Assembly: GCA_020073385.1 (NCBI GenBank)
Contig: JAIQFH010000023.1
Span: 38,102 to 102,101 of the forward strand
Length of the DNA stretch: 64,000 bases
Source: Terriglobia bacterium
Lineage (GTDB): Bacteria; Acidobacteriota; Terriglobia; Terriglobales; Acidobacteriaceae
Direction of reading: 5' to 3'
Below the pieces are notes generated by a model, which was given only the letters and a program-made list of their open reading frames with translations, did no database searches and had not been told where the DNA came from. Both the position numbers and the translations under genes were made by a program. Below, piece after piece: positions 23,967 through 33,417 of this stretch (its first letter is position 1; each line of letters opens with the position of its first letter).

Positions 23967-26900
23967 TCAATAGTAGAGTTTCAACGCCAACTGTATGTTC
24001 CTCGGGGGTTGGGCACCTGTAATCTGGCCCATAGTTGAGCCTAAGCCCATATTTGGTGCGTTGTATTGGACGTGGTTGAAGGCGTTGACGAAGTCAGTTC
24101 GGAACTGCAATCGGAATCGCTCCGTAATGGGAAAGTCCTTATGCAGACTCAGGTCAACATCACTGTAATGAGGTGAACGCAGGTCTCCGAGTTGCGCCGG
24201 ACAATTGCCAAAGGTTCCAACTGTCGGATCGTTGAACTGTCCGGTGTTGGTGAACCACTGACGGCCAACTCCCGGCAGGAATGTATTCGTAATGGAGGGA
24301 ACGCCGCTGCAGTCTGCACGCGCGCCACGGCCGAAGGTACCAGATTCATCCTGGGCCCCATACACCGGCATTGGCCAGCCCGTGCGGAACGAGACGATGG
24401 GGCTCACCGCCCACCCTCCAATCACTCCATTGACAACCGCATTGGCATTTTTGCCAAACATCTTGCCGCGGCCAAAGGGTAGATCGTAAATCGCGTAGGC
24501 TGAAATCACGTGAGTGGCGTCGTAGTAGCACGGAGCGTACTCCGCTTTCTGGTCGTAGACGTTCTGCCAGTATGCTGAGGCGCTCAGAGCGTTGTTCCAC
24601 GCGCCATAGTAACCGGTGCTATCGGACATGCACCGGGAGAGCGTATACGAGACTTGATACTGCAAACCATGGCTCATCTGCTTCTGCAGCACGGCCTGCA
24701 ATGAGTTGTACCTCATCGTGCCATTGGACTTGGTGCCCGAAACCGTAGCGCCCGGGCCGCCGTTGCCCAATACATTGTAGAGCGTTGAATTGGCTGCGAA
24801 GTACGGGCTGTCTGCCGTGCACGGCGGAGTAGTGCAAGACGAGTTCGGAAGCAGCACTCTCTGGGCATAGTCGAATGGCACCATCAAGTGCGTTCCTCGC
24901 TGTCCTACGTATCCAACCTGAAGTGTGGTGTTGTTGTTAAATTGGTGCTGGACGGTGACGTTCCACTGGTCCGCGATCGCGGGCTGAACCTTCGGATCCC
25001 AGACTCGCAGAAAAGCCCCTGAGTAGCAGTCATATGTCGGCGCGTCGCACGATGCTGACGATGCTGTCCCCACAATTCCATCCGTCGTATTCGTCGCAGG
25101 AAGTGACACGTTGTTGTAAATCTGGTTGATTTCCGGCGTGGTAAATGGGGGATTTAGGGTAAGGCGCAGGTTTGTCCCTGTCCCTTCCATATAGGAGGAG
25201 ACAGTGAAGGCTCCTCGGATCACGGTGTGGTCACCGAGCACCGCAGGGGTCCATGCAAACCCTATGCGCGGCTGGAAGTCTCTTCCGCCGTAGAAACCCT
25301 GGTAGAGAGCCCGGCTCGCGCCGTTCTTACCGGCAAGGTCGACATTGCCGGTCGCAGAATTGTAATTGGCCTGTTGATTGTTGGCTTCCACCCAGGGCGT
25401 ATGCGCGTCGTAACGCAGCCCGAGGTTCAGCGTTAAGCGATCGGTGAATCTCCACGTGTCTTGAACGTAGAGTCCGATCACGTTGCTGGACTGCTGCCAG
25501 GTCTTCCCAGTGCTGACTCCACGCCCGTACTGATAATCGAGACCTAAAACGAAGTCTGCACCGCCATCGCCCGTTCCCGAAACAGGACTGGTAGCGGATG
25601 CGTTGGTGAACCTGCCGTCGAAGTCCATCAGACCCAACTCGCCATTGTTTCCGGCATAAAACGTCTTGATGATCTGACGCCAGTATTGACCACCGAACTT
25701 GAAGTTGTGCCGACCATGGCTCCAACTCACGGCATCCTCGACTTGCCACACATGATCGTCGAAGCTCTGCGTGCTCTCCTGGGTACCGATGTTGTTGACA
25801 GCGGAATTGGAGAAGTTGAGAGCGAGCATGCCATCAAGACTTCCCGGGTTGCCATTCCCGATGCCCAGCGTGTTACCGAACTGCCCCACCCCTGACGCCC
25901 AACTGTTGCCACTGTTGAGCGTGACATGGCTCCAGCCAAAGCGGGCATCATTCACAAGGTTGTTTCCGATCATACGGCTCCAGTCACCGACCGTGTTGTA
26001 AATCGGCGTCGATGAGTAGGAGTTGGATAGCAACGCCTGTGAATTGTTCGAAGGATTATTCTGATAGGCCCGGGTGAAACGATAAGAAATATTGTCCTTT
26101 TGAGTTGCCTTGAAGTCGATCTTCAGATCGCCCTGATCGACATTTTGGGCCGACGTAATGACATTCACCGCATTCTGTTGCAGGTTGCCATTGACTGGCG
26201 AAGGATACAGCGAGGAAGCAAAAAGCGCGCTCGCGACCGGGCTGATCATCACAGTCGGGATCCTATTAAACGGGAAGAAGTTGAGACTCCGGTCGTTACC
26301 CACCGAAGGCGCAGACGGAGTGCAGGGTGCCGCGAAGGATACGCATGGATTGTACAACTGACCTGCCCCGTTGCACTTACCCGTACTGTCGAAACCTGCA
26401 CTGCAGAGAACACCAAAGTCGCCTGTACGTTCCGCGGCCGTGAACACGGTGTTCGCGGAAGCCGAGCTCGGGATATCGAAGCGCTGCGCCTGGTAGTCCG
26501 CGAAGAAGAAGAGTTTGTTCTTGATGATTGGTCCGCCAAATGTTCCGCCGAACATGTTCCAGCGTATTTTGTCCTTTGGAAGAGCCGGGTACGACAGGTT
26601 GTTCGACCAGCTATTCGCGTTCAGCTTGTCGTTGCGCAAGAACTCCCAGATATCGCCGTGAAATGTGTTCGTGCCTGACTTGATGGTGGCATTGACGATA
26701 CCGCCTTCGAAGTTACCGAACTCTGCGGGGGCGTTGTTGGTGATCAGGTTGAATTCCTGGATCGCATCCGGCGCAGGCGTATAACCCAGCAGATTGTCGG
26801 AGACCTGATTGTTATCCATCCCGTCGAGCAGGAAGTTATTGGCCTGCTCGCGGTTTCCGTTGATCAACGGACGTCCACCGTAACCGCCAGTGTTGTTGCC

Positions 26901-27443
26901 ACTGTTGAAGCTGCTGGGATCGGTGGAAACTGCTCCGGGAGCGAGCAAAGTCAATTGGACGTAGTTGCGCGACGCGAGCGGGAGATTGTCATTGGTGGCC
27001 GCATTGATGATGGTATCGACGGTCGTTGTCTCAGTCTTCAGGATGGGTGCTTCACCGCTCACTTCGACGGTTTCACTCGTCTGTCCAACTTTCATCGCGA
27101 TATCGACGCGGGCGACCTGGTTCAATGTAAGAACAAATGCAGGACGAGTAGCGGAGGCAAATCCGGATTTCTCGATTTTCAAGGAGTATGAGCCAACAGG
27201 GAGGTGAGCAATCAGATAGATACCAGAGTCATTGCTCTCAGCGCTGTAAACGATTCCCCGTTCCACTGAGGTTGCCGTAACAGTCGCGCCGGGAACCGAC
27301 GCACCACTTGGATCTGTAACTGTGCCGGTGATGGAAGCGGTAACTTCTTGGCTCAATGCTGGTTGTAATGTAGCGATTGTGATGACCAAGATGGTCAGCA
27401 ATAAGAACGCAGACGAGAAAAACGAACCGAGCGCTCGTTTCAT
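23967..27443 (-). CDS. Oar-type TonB-dependent receptor with carboxypeptidase-regulatory domain
   Basis: 1158 residues, start ATG 27443 with GAGGAGG. Signal peptide to about 31 (ITIATLQPALSQ). Residues 33-115 are a carboxypeptidase-regulatory-like domain (ITGTVTDPSGASVPGATVTA, LPVGSYSLKIEKSGF). A plug domain follows (NYVQLTLLAPGAVS, LLDGMDNNQVSDN), then a ~900-residue outer-membrane beta-barrel with FADYQAQRFD and RIGFAWTPAVLGDH, ending in the aromatic strand ALKLYY. This is the Oar/SusC-like group that is expanded in acidobacteria and takes up large substrates or contacts surfaces. No SusD partner is seen. Divergent from a GntR regulator that may control it. Confidence 0.92.
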   Translation of the reverse strand: MKRALGSFFSSAFLLLTILVITIATLQPALSQEVTASITGTVTDPSGASVPGATVTATSVERGIVYSAESNDSGIYLIAHLPVGSYSLKIEKSGFASATRPAFVLTLNQVARVDIAMKVGQTSETVEVSGEAPILKTETTTVDTIINAATNDNLPLASRNYVQLTLLAPGAVSTDPSSFNSGNNTGGYGGRPLINGNREQANNFLLDGMDNNQVSDNLLGYTPAPDAIQEFNLITNNAPAEFGNFEGGIVNATIKSGTNTFHGDIWEFLRNDKLNANSWSNNLSYPALPKDKIRWNMFGGTFGGPIIKNKLFFFADYQAQRFDIPSSASANTVFTAAERTGDFGVLCSAGFDSTGKCNGAGQLYNPCVSFAAPCTPSAPSVGNDRSLNFFPFNRIPTVMISPVASALFASSLYPSPVNGNLQQNAVNVITSAQNVDQGDLKIDFKATQKDNISYRFTRAYQNNPSNNSQALLSNSYSSTPIYNTVGDWSRMIGNNLVNDARFGWSHVTLNSGNSWASGVGQFGNTLGIGNGNPGSLDGMLALNFSNSAVNNIGTQESTQSFDDHVWQVEDAVSWSHGRHNFKFGGQYWRQIIKTFYAGNNGELGLMDFDGRFTNASATSPVSGTGDGGADFVLGLDYQYGRGVSTGKTWQQSSNVIGLYVQDTWRFTDRLTLNLGLRYDAHTPWVEANNQQANYNSATGNVDLAGKNGASRALYQGFYGGRDFQPRIGFAWTPAVLGDHTVIRGAFTVSSYMEGTGTNLRLTLNPPFTTPEINQIYNNVSLPATNTTDGIVGTASSASCDAPTYDCYSGAFLRVWDPKVQPAIADQWNVTVQHQFNNNTTLQVGYVGQRGTHLMVPFDYAQRVLLPNSSCTTPPCTADSPYFAANSTLYNVLGNGGPGATVSGTKSNGTMRYNSLQAVLQKQMSHGLQYQVSYTLSRCMSDSTGYYGAWNNALSASAYWQNVYDQKAEYAPCYYDATHVISAYAIYDLPFGRGKMFGKNANAVVNGVIGGWAVSPIVSFRTGWPMPVYGAQDESGTFGRGARADCSGVPSITNTFLPGVGRQWFTNTGQFNDPTVGTFGNCPAQLGDLRSPHYSDVDLSLHKDFPITERFRLQFRTDFVNAFNHVQYNAPNMGLGSTMGQITGAQPPRNIQLALKLYY

Positions 27444-27482
27444 ACACTGCCCTCCTCAGACTTCTCCACGTGACGCTCATGC

Positions 27483-27510
27483 TATATAGCGGACGGCTGT
27501 CCGTCGTCAA
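27483..27510 (-). promoter_or_regulatory. Promoter of the first Oar gene with operator-like palindrome in its spacer
   Basis: On the minus strand: TTGACG (-35, 27510-27505), a 16-base spacer, TATATA (-10, 27488-27483). The spacer contains CGGAC-AGCC-GTCCG, a perfect five-base inverted repeat, where a dimeric repressor would block RNA polymerase. The divergent GntR/UTRA protein at 27843 is the obvious candidate to bind it. Confidence 0.6.
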
Positions 27511-27842
27511 GAAGAAAATGTCGGGAAGAAGAATTTTTTTAGTGGAAAAGCACTAGCTGTGTAATGTCCCGAGCATCTCTTCCTGTTTCGGCACAGCTTG
27601 GAAAATTGGCACGAATGCGGATGCAACTAGCGCAATAAATCTCGTAAGTGCATGTAGTTTGATTGGTTTGCAGCACGTCGAAGCAGGCAGGATTTCCCCA
27701 TCCGCAGACAAGTCCGGGCTGTCATTGAAATTCTATTCCCTTGTTCAGTGCGTTGGCTCACAAGTTCCCGGCTTATACAGATTTCTGTTGGAGCGCTAGA
27801 GCACTTTGTAGTATGGTGCACCCAATGAAGGGAGAGTTTTTC
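27511..27842. other. Divergent intergenic region before the GntR gene
   Basis: About 330 bases with no supported gene. The A/T-rich part near 27530-27560 (AATTTTTTTAGTGG) could belong to the promoters. No further inverted repeat as good as the one at 27491-27504 was noticed. The GntR ribosome-binding site GGGAGAG lies at 27829-27835. Confidence 0.4.
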
Positions 27843-28565
27843 ATGCCACAAGTCCGGAAGAACGGACTGCCCGCGTACAGGCGGATCCAAGGCACAATCG
27901 TGAAACGCCTCGAGTTGGGCCAGCTAAAGCCGGGCGACATTGTCGACTCTGAACGGGAGCTGGCAAGGATTCACGGAGTTAGCCTCATGACCGCGCGTCA
28001 CGCTCTGGCCGCGTTAGAGCGTGAGGGAATGGTGGTGCGCCGTCGTGGAGCAGGTACGTTCGTCGCCCCTCCGAAGATTCATTTCAACAAGCTCATGAGC
28101 TATACGGAGCAGATGTCCGTCCGCGGGCTGGGCGTTTCTTCGAAGTTGCTTTCTCTGGGTGTGATAGACACAGAGCAGGAGGTCGCCGCGCGTCTCGGTC
28201 TGCCTGCCTCCAGCCGACTGATCAAGCTCGAACGGCTAAGGCTTGGCGGAGAGGAACCCTTTGCCCTCGAGACGTGCTACTTATCTGCCGACGACTTCTC
28301 CGGCTTGACTCGAGCCCGGCTTGACCGCGTGTCGCTGTTTTCGATCCTGGAACACGACTACGGGCTCCGCATCGCACATGCCGACGAAGAAGTCGACGCC
28401 ACTACCGCCGATCCCCAAACGGCTCGGCTTTTAGGCATCTCCCCCGGTTCGGCCGTCCTGCGGATCCGGCAGGAGATCCATTCCACAAAAGGCAAAGTCG
28501 CGTTGTATGTGTTGGGGCTTTACCGATCGGACCGCCATACGTTGTTGATCCGCAGATTCCGCTAG
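27843..28565 (+). CDS. GntR-family regulator, HutC/UTRA type
   Basis: 240 residues from ATG 27843, with GGGAGAG eight bases upstream; earlier in-frame ATGs at 27813 and 27825 lack this. N-terminal winged helix of GntR type: LPAYRRIQGTIVKRLELGQL, then DSERELARIHGVSLMTARHA and RRRGAGTFVAPP. The C-terminal UTRA ligand domain includes LRLGGEEPFALETCYL and ends in LYVLGLYRSDRHTL. HutC-type proteins repress catabolic operons until a sugar-phosphate or amino-acid derivative binds. The adjacent Oar receptor and the exported amidohydrolase/SelA-like genes are plausible targets. Its stop overlaps the stop of the convergent gene by four bases. Confidence 0.9.
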   Translation: MPQVRKNGLPAYRRIQGTIVKRLELGQLKPGDIVDSERELARIHGVSLMTARHALAALEREGMVVRRRGAGTFVAPPKIHFNKLMSYTEQMSVRGLGVSSKLLSLGVIDTEQEVAARLGLPASSRLIKLERLRLGGEEPFALETCYLSADDFSGLTRARLDRVSLFSILEHDYGLRIAHADEEVDATTADPQTARLLGISPGSAVLRIRQEIHSTKGKVALYVLGLYRSDRHTLLIRRFR

Positions 28566-30010
28566 TGACTCCGTCGACCTGCCTTGGCATTCGCCGCCGG
28601 TTCAGCTTCCAGATGCACTCGTCCCGCAATCATTAAGTCCGGGATTACGAACTCGGTAAATCCGTCGTGTTTTACAGGAACGAGACTTTGGCAACACTCC
28701 TCTCCTGGCGCCTCATAGCGAATGGCAGAATAAGATCCTTTGAGCTGCACTTGAACGCGAACCGGTTCTGCAGCGTAGTTGATGAGATTCAGCACCTTCA
28801 GCGTTCCGCCATGCGCACGATAGGGTACGGCAATCGTCGTCAGACCATTCCAGAGACTCATCAGCATATTTTGTTTACCCAGCAGCCGACGGATGTCCTG
28901 CGCAAACGTCTCGGGGTCAATCACAGGCTCTGAGAGCTCAAGCACCTTTCCCTTTCCAACCGCAAAGGAAACGGTATGTTCATTCACTCGCACAGGCTCA
29001 TGAGTCTGCCAGGGATAGGTACCATGCGCATCCACTACCACAATCGTCTTGCCGCGAGCGGCAAGATTGCCGATTCGCTTGTAAGCGGTCTGGTCACGCT
29101 TTGCGAATACCACGACCACGTCGAAAGCTGCAAAGTTCTCTGCTCTCAGATCGGAAGGTAGAAAAACCTTAAATGGGATGTTGTGACGTGCGAGCAGATT
29201 CATGACTTCATCATTGGTATCGAGGTCTTCAACCACGAGTGCAACATTGGCGGCGGCCTCGAGCGCTTGCTCTCCAGCTTGTGCACAAAAATCGACATAG
29301 GACCGCACTTGTTTCCAAAATATCTTGGCTTGGGGATCCTGTTCAATGAGCGCTTTCTGCATGCCTTCATCGAGTTCCAGTATCAGGTCAGCTTGGAAGG
29401 AACACGCCTCGGCAACTGCCAGCGAGTAATCCGTGGGAGTGATCGCCTGTTGCTGTCCAGGGTTTGATCCGTTCGTTGATCCGCTCCAGGAGAAGCTGTA
29501 AAGCGGGGGCTGTCCAGGATGAGATCTCTGTTGAACCCTGATGAGCGCAAGGTTCGTGTCGATCCATGGCTGGGCGGTGGGGCTGGAGACTTCAAGCACC
29601 GAAGCCCGCTTAATCACCAGAGTGCCTCTCATCTGCGGCTGCTTACCCCGATTGAGTACTAAGAATCTGACGTTCGGATGAGCGGACCGAAGCTGCTGAA
29701 ACGCGCTGTCTCCTGCTGCGCGATCCGAGTCCGCAACGTCCAGCACCAGACCTGCCAAACCCTTTTCCTCAGTGCTCTCTGCAGCCGTGGCAGCCTGCTG
29801 CAAAGTCACCTCCGCATAGACTCGATACCCTTGGCTGTGGGCAGCTTTCACGAAGGAAGAGGTCCCGCGATCCCAGGAGACCACGAGATCACTGATCCCC
29901 AAGTCGCGTGCCGGCGGCAAGTCAGGTTGAGTCCAACGTAGAAAAACGCTGCTCCAAGCGGCAGTGGAGCACATCATCAAAAAGCAAAGAACCATCCTGT
30001 GCCAGATCAT
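28562..30010 (-). CDS. Exported protein of unknown function, TIM-barrel-like
   Basis: 482 residues with a signal peptide (MVLCFLMMCSTAAWSS; ATG at 30010 or 29995). The N-terminal part alternates beta-strands and helices (ISDLVVSWDRGTSSFVKAAH, GLAGLVLDVADSD, VRFLVLNRG) like a glycosidase TIM barrel. The middle (VALVVEDLDTNDEVMNLLAR, FDVVVVFAKRD) resembles the trimerisation/amidotransferase-like domain that follows the barrel in some GH42-type proteins, and the C-terminus is beta-rich. I cannot name a family or assign catalytic residues. It is the last gene of the DUF362-propeller-ApbE operon, 25 bases after apbE. Confidence 0.7.
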   Translation of the reverse strand: MIWHRMVLCFLMMCSTAAWSSVFLRWTQPDLPPARDLGISDLVVSWDRGTSSFVKAAHSQGYRVYAEVTLQQAATAAESTEEKGLAGLVLDVADSDRAAGDSAFQQLRSAHPNVRFLVLNRGKQPQMRGTLVIKRASVLEVSSPTAQPWIDTNLALIRVQQRSHPGQPPLYSFSWSGSTNGSNPGQQQAITPTDYSLAVAEACSFQADLILELDEGMQKALIEQDPQAKIFWKQVRSYVDFCAQAGEQALEAAANVALVVEDLDTNDEVMNLLARHNIPFKVFLPSDLRAENFAAFDVVVVFAKRDQTAYKRIGNLAARGKTIVVVDAHGTYPWQTHEPVRVNEHTVSFAVGKGKVLELSEPVIDPETFAQDIRRLLGKQNMLMSLWNGLTTIAVPYRAHGGTLKVLNLINYAAEPVRVQVQLKGSYSAIRYEAPGEECCQSLVPVKHDGFTEFVIPDLMIAGRVHLEAEPAANAKAGRRSH

Positions 30011-30035
30011 GCGATTTGTAATCCAGGCTGTTAGA

Positions 30036-31046
30036 TTAGAACTTTCTGCCGAACAGAATCTGCGGTCCGCCCGTCACCGTTTCCATCTGCGCGTCGCGCG
30101 AAATCCAGATCGCCGAAACATCAGGCATACGTTGGACCAACCCCTTGCCCTTCGCCGGGCCTAGTAGCAGCGATGTCGTTGACAGCGCGTCTGAGAGCGT
30201 GCCGGTTTGAGCAATAACACTGACTGCGAATTCTGTTCGCAGTGGTGTCCCTGTATCCGGATCGATGATATGTCCCGCTGTGTCGTCCCCTAGCAAAGAG
30301 GGCGCTGTTTGCTCGGAAGTGGAAACGCTCTCATCCTTGAGCATGACCTGTGGATCAACCCGGTGGGAAGGGTCTCGCAAATGTACAAGCCAAGCATTCT
30401 GACCCGGAGGCGAACCCATCGCTAAGATCGTGCTACCGCCCGCATTAATCAACGCATTGCGAATTCCCGAAGATCGCAGGACGTCCGCAGCTCGATCGAC
30501 GGCGTAACCTTTGCCGATGGCGCCCAGGTCTAACCGCAGGCATGAGGAGTGAAAAGTAATCTGGTCCGGAGGAGTCAACTCGATCTTATCGTATCCGACG
30601 CAAGCTCTGGCGACCTGTTGCTTCGCCAGCGATGGTGCACCTTCACCAGCGATCGCATCCTTCCACAAATCCACTAAAGGCGCTACGGAAATGTCGAATT
30701 TTCCACCTGACAGTCTGGAAAACCGCACGGACTCCTCGACTACGCGATACAAGTCAGACGGAACCTTTTCTGCATGAAAATGAGCGGAGCGGTTCAGGTG
30801 GCTCAGAGCGCTGTCGGATTTATAGTTGCTCAGTAGATTATCGACGCGAACAATTTCCTCAAATGCATTCTCCAGCGCAACCGAGGCGTGCTCAGTCGTT
30901 TGGTCATAGGCCGCAATCTCAAAGACTGTGCCCATGATGTATTTCTTTTTGTAAACAAGAAGTTGGTTTTCTGAACTCCGAACGCTTGAAACAATTGCGA
31001 AGAAAACGACGAACAGCACGGCGACCCTGTGTTTACCGCAGCGCAT
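30036..31046 (-). CDS. apbE: FAD:protein FMN transferase
   Basis: 336 residues from ATG 31046 (GTG 31058 also in frame); it overlaps the end of the propeller gene by 14 bases. Signal peptide HRVAVLFVVFFAIVSSVRSS. ApbE signatures: KKKYIMGTVFEIAAY, GGKFDISVAPLVDLW, DLGAIGKGYAVDRAADV (flavin-binding), and HIIDPDTGTPLR with the Mg-binding Asp. ApbE attaches FMN to a Thr/Ser of exported redox proteins. No FMN-acceptor motif of the usual D-x-x-S/T-G-A-T kind is evident in the neighbours, so its target may be encoded elsewhere or be unusual. Confidence 0.92.
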   Translation of the reverse strand: MRCGKHRVAVLFVVFFAIVSSVRSSENQLLVYKKKYIMGTVFEIAAYDQTTEHASVALENAFEEIVRVDNLLSNYKSDSALSHLNRSAHFHAEKVPSDLYRVVEESVRFSRLSGGKFDISVAPLVDLWKDAIAGEGAPSLAKQQVARACVGYDKIELTPPDQITFHSSCLRLDLGAIGKGYAVDRAADVLRSSGIRNALINAGGSTILAMGSPPGQNAWLVHLRDPSHRVDPQVMLKDESVSTSEQTAPSLLGDDTAGHIIDPDTGTPLRTEFAVSVIAQTGTLSDALSTTSLLLGPAKGKGLVQRMPDVSAIWISRDAQMETVTGGPQILFGRKF

Positions 31047-32088
31047 AAATCTCACCACTCAAGCTCGCCAGATAAATAGTCTCGCCCGCGAGCACAGGGA
31101 CTGATTGAATTGCCCCGGCAAGGCCGGCTCTCCATAAGATCTTGCCGTTGGAAGTGTCCAGAGCAAACGTACCACCCGCCTGGATGAACACAACTCCATC
31201 GCCAACCATCGGAGGCGCAGTGACCACGTCGCCCACACGGGTTTTCCATCGCAACTTTCCGGTTTGAGTCTCAAGCGCGTAGAGAAAACCATCTTTGCTG
31301 CCAAAGAACGTCAGGTCGTTCCAGACGGCGGGCGATGACGCAATGCCCAATCCTGTTTCGTACTTCCATCGCACCTCCCCGGCATTGGCGCTTATCGCAT
31401 AGAAGAAAAAATCCTCTGAGCCGATCAGGACCAGGTCATCAACGACTGCTGGCGACGAGTCGATGCCGTTGCCAGTCGCCGCACTCCACAAAGCCTTGCC
31501 GGATGCGGAATCGAGACAATATACTTTGCCGTCCCCACAACCGAGGTAGAGTTGCCGCTCGGTGGCGTAGATCGTGGAATAGATTCTTCCGCCGAGTTCC
31601 TGGACCCATCGTCTTTCCCCGCTGGCCGCGTCGACAGCATAGACCCTCGTGTCTGCACTTCCGAAAAAAACAACGCCGTTGCGAATGACCGGAGAAGCCC
31701 AAACCTCAGCTCCTGTCGGAACCTCCCACAGCTTTGTTCCGTCATGCCGATTGACTGCATACACTTTGCCGTCGTCGCATCCAAAAAGAATCTGGTCTCG
31801 AAACAGTGACGGAGTGGAATGAACCTGACTGCCAGCCTGAAATTTCCATTTTGCAGTGCCTGTGACCACATCAATGGCGTGCAGTGCGCCGGCGACAGAG
31901 GTGACATACAAGTTGCCGTCTTTAAGAATAGGCGCCGACCGTACAGAACCGCCCGCACGAAATTGCCATACCGCCCCTTCTGGCGAGGGCGCGGGAAATG
32001 GCTTCTGGCCTCCACTGCGCGCGTTGTCTTTGAGCAGGGTGGGCCAGTCTTCTACGGCTTTGGAATTGCCTGTTTCCCTCATCATCAA
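31033..32088 (-). CDS. PQQ-type beta-propeller repeat protein
   Basis: 351 residues. Seven to eight repeats of about 40 residues with the PQQ_2/BamB pattern: GNLYVTSVAGALHAIDVVTG, then KVYAVNRHDGTKLWEVPTG, VYCLDSASGKALWSAATGNG, and so on. It makes a complete propeller. No signal peptide or membrane helix is visible, which is odd beside exported neighbours; three tandem ATGs begin the gene. Its start is only three bases after the DUF362 stop, so the genes are co-translated. Function unknown; no PQQ-dehydrogenase catalytic domain is present, so cofactor binding should not be assumed. Confidence 0.85.
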   Translation of the reverse strand: MMMRETGNSKAVEDWPTLLKDNARSGGQKPFPAPSPEGAVWQFRAGGSVRSAPILKDGNLYVTSVAGALHAIDVVTGTAKWKFQAGSQVHSTPSLFRDQILFGCDDGKVYAVNRHDGTKLWEVPTGAEVWASPVIRNGVVFFGSADTRVYAVDAASGERRWVQELGGRIYSTIYATERQLYLGCGDGKVYCLDSASGKALWSAATGNGIDSSPAVVDDLVLIGSEDFFFYAISANAGEVRWKYETGLGIASSPAVWNDLTFFGSKDGFLYALETQTGKLRWKTRVGDVVTAPPMVGDGVVFIQAGGTFALDTSNGKILWRAGLAGAIQSVPVLAGETIYLASLSGEIYALR

Positions 32089-32091
32089 GAT

Positions 32092-33252
32092 TCAGACAGA
32101 GAGGACACGATGATCGATTTGTTTCAGTTCGGCGATGCCAAGCCCAAGGTGCCCGGCTGCCGCAATGTGTCCTGGCTGGCGATAGAACAGATTCTTCGAG
32201 GCATCGCGATGAAATTCATCATTGTCCGCCGTAATGCTCTTTGAATCGTGCTGCCATAACGAAGGTGCGCCCCGCTCCCGCCGCGTCTTTTCAATCGCCT
32301 CCAGTTCGATAGTGTCCATCGCGACCGGATCCGTCGCCACCAGCAGAATGCCGGGTTGATCGATAAAGTCTTGCACTTGGGTGAGCGGGCCGCCGTGCCA
32401 CACCTGCCGCATCCCGTCCATGATATGCAGCACAGATTTTGACCGTAAGGGTTCGACCGTACACATCATCCCGATCAGTGGGTTCGTAAACGAATAGGGC
32501 GCGCGATGCGTACGGGCTACATTGTTGAACGTTCCGTACGCCAGATTCTTGAGAGCTCCGGTGACACCGGAGGCCGAGTGATCCTTCATCGTAGGCACAT
32601 TGATAATCTTGTTGACCTCCCGGACTACGATATTCGCCATATACGAGCGGGTTTCCCACTCTCCAAAGAAGTTAGCTTCACAATAGACATTTGATTCGTA
32701 ACCACCCCCGCTCGCGAATGCCTCTTGAATGCCTACGATTCGAATCCCTGCAGGCAGCAATGCTTGATAGCTAGCGAGGTCAATCTCGTAGGAGTACCGG
32801 TCGTATACAACGATGTTTCGGGCAGGAACTCCGAGCGACTGAACTGAACTGATGATCTCGCGGACAATCTCGGGGGACGAACAACACGCCGGCGCGCCCG
32901 ATGGGTTGATCTTGATTCCGACAACATCGCTCGGCTGAATAAACTTCGCCCATGCCTCGCGCGCGGACCTCTCTCCGGTCAACTCTTTCATTGCCCGCTC
33001 AAGCATCCGTCCGACTACGGGCTGAGAAACACGGTTACGAACGATGGCGTTCGCTTCGCGGATCTCGATGACGCGTGCTGGAAATAAGCCTGGCATGCCT
33101 AACGGCGAGGGTTTGTAGTCGACAAGCCCACGGAGTTCGACCGGCGGAACGGCAGTCGGAGCAGATTCAGCCCGGATCATCGGATCCAGCCCCTGCATCA
33201 GCAGCGAGGCGCTTCCAATGCAACCGGCTTTCACGAAAGTGCGACGATCCAT
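32092..33252 (-). CDS. DUF362 protein with twin-arginine leader
   Basis: 386 residues. The start MDRRTFVKAGCIGSASLLMQ fits a Tat leader (DRRTFVK, weakly hydrophobic h-region), so the protein is likely exported folded. The DUF362 core is visible: VGIKINPSGAPACCSS, then VREIISSVQSLGVPARNIVV, NIVVREVNKIINVPTMKDHS, and GILLVATDPVAMDTIELEAI. DUF362 domains often occur in iron-sulfur proteins, but no CxxCxxC clusters are present here. It leads a four-gene operon with a propeller, ApbE and an unknown exported protein. Biochemical function unknown. Confidence 0.85.
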   Translation of the reverse strand: MDRRTFVKAGCIGSASLLMQGLDPMIRAESAPTAVPPVELRGLVDYKPSPLGMPGLFPARVIEIREANAIVRNRVSQPVVGRMLERAMKELTGERSAREAWAKFIQPSDVVGIKINPSGAPACCSSPEIVREIISSVQSLGVPARNIVVYDRYSYEIDLASYQALLPAGIRIVGIQEAFASGGGYESNVYCEANFFGEWETRSYMANIVVREVNKIINVPTMKDHSASGVTGALKNLAYGTFNNVARTHRAPYSFTNPLIGMMCTVEPLRSKSVLHIMDGMRQVWHGGPLTQVQDFIDQPGILLVATDPVAMDTIELEAIEKTRRERGAPSLWQHDSKSITADNDEFHRDASKNLFYRQPGHIAAAGHLGLGIAELKQIDHRVLSV

Positions 33253-33371
33253 ACGTGGTTTCCTGATCTGGATCTAATCCTGTCCAATGAAGGAAAAACG
33301 CGATCAGATTACGCTAGCGGTGATCTTCTTACAACCTTGCATGACCTTGACTCGGCAGGAATGGTGACAAT

Positions 33372-33386
33372 CTCACTTCCTGTGAG
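33372..33386. promoter_or_regulatory. Operator-like palindrome upstream of the amidohydrolase
   Basis: CTCAC-TTCCT-GTGAG, a five-base inverted repeat 31 bases before the ATG at 33418, in the divergent gap with the DUF362 operon. It could be a repressor site or part of a leader hairpin. Confidence 0.35.
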
Positions 33387-33417
33387 TACACTTTCGCTTC
33401 AACGAACAGAGGAGCCT

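Noticed and set aside
31033..32088. PQQ-dependent dehydrogenase
   Set aside because: Only propeller repeats are present; no catalytic Asp/cysteine-ring region and too short for the enzyme.
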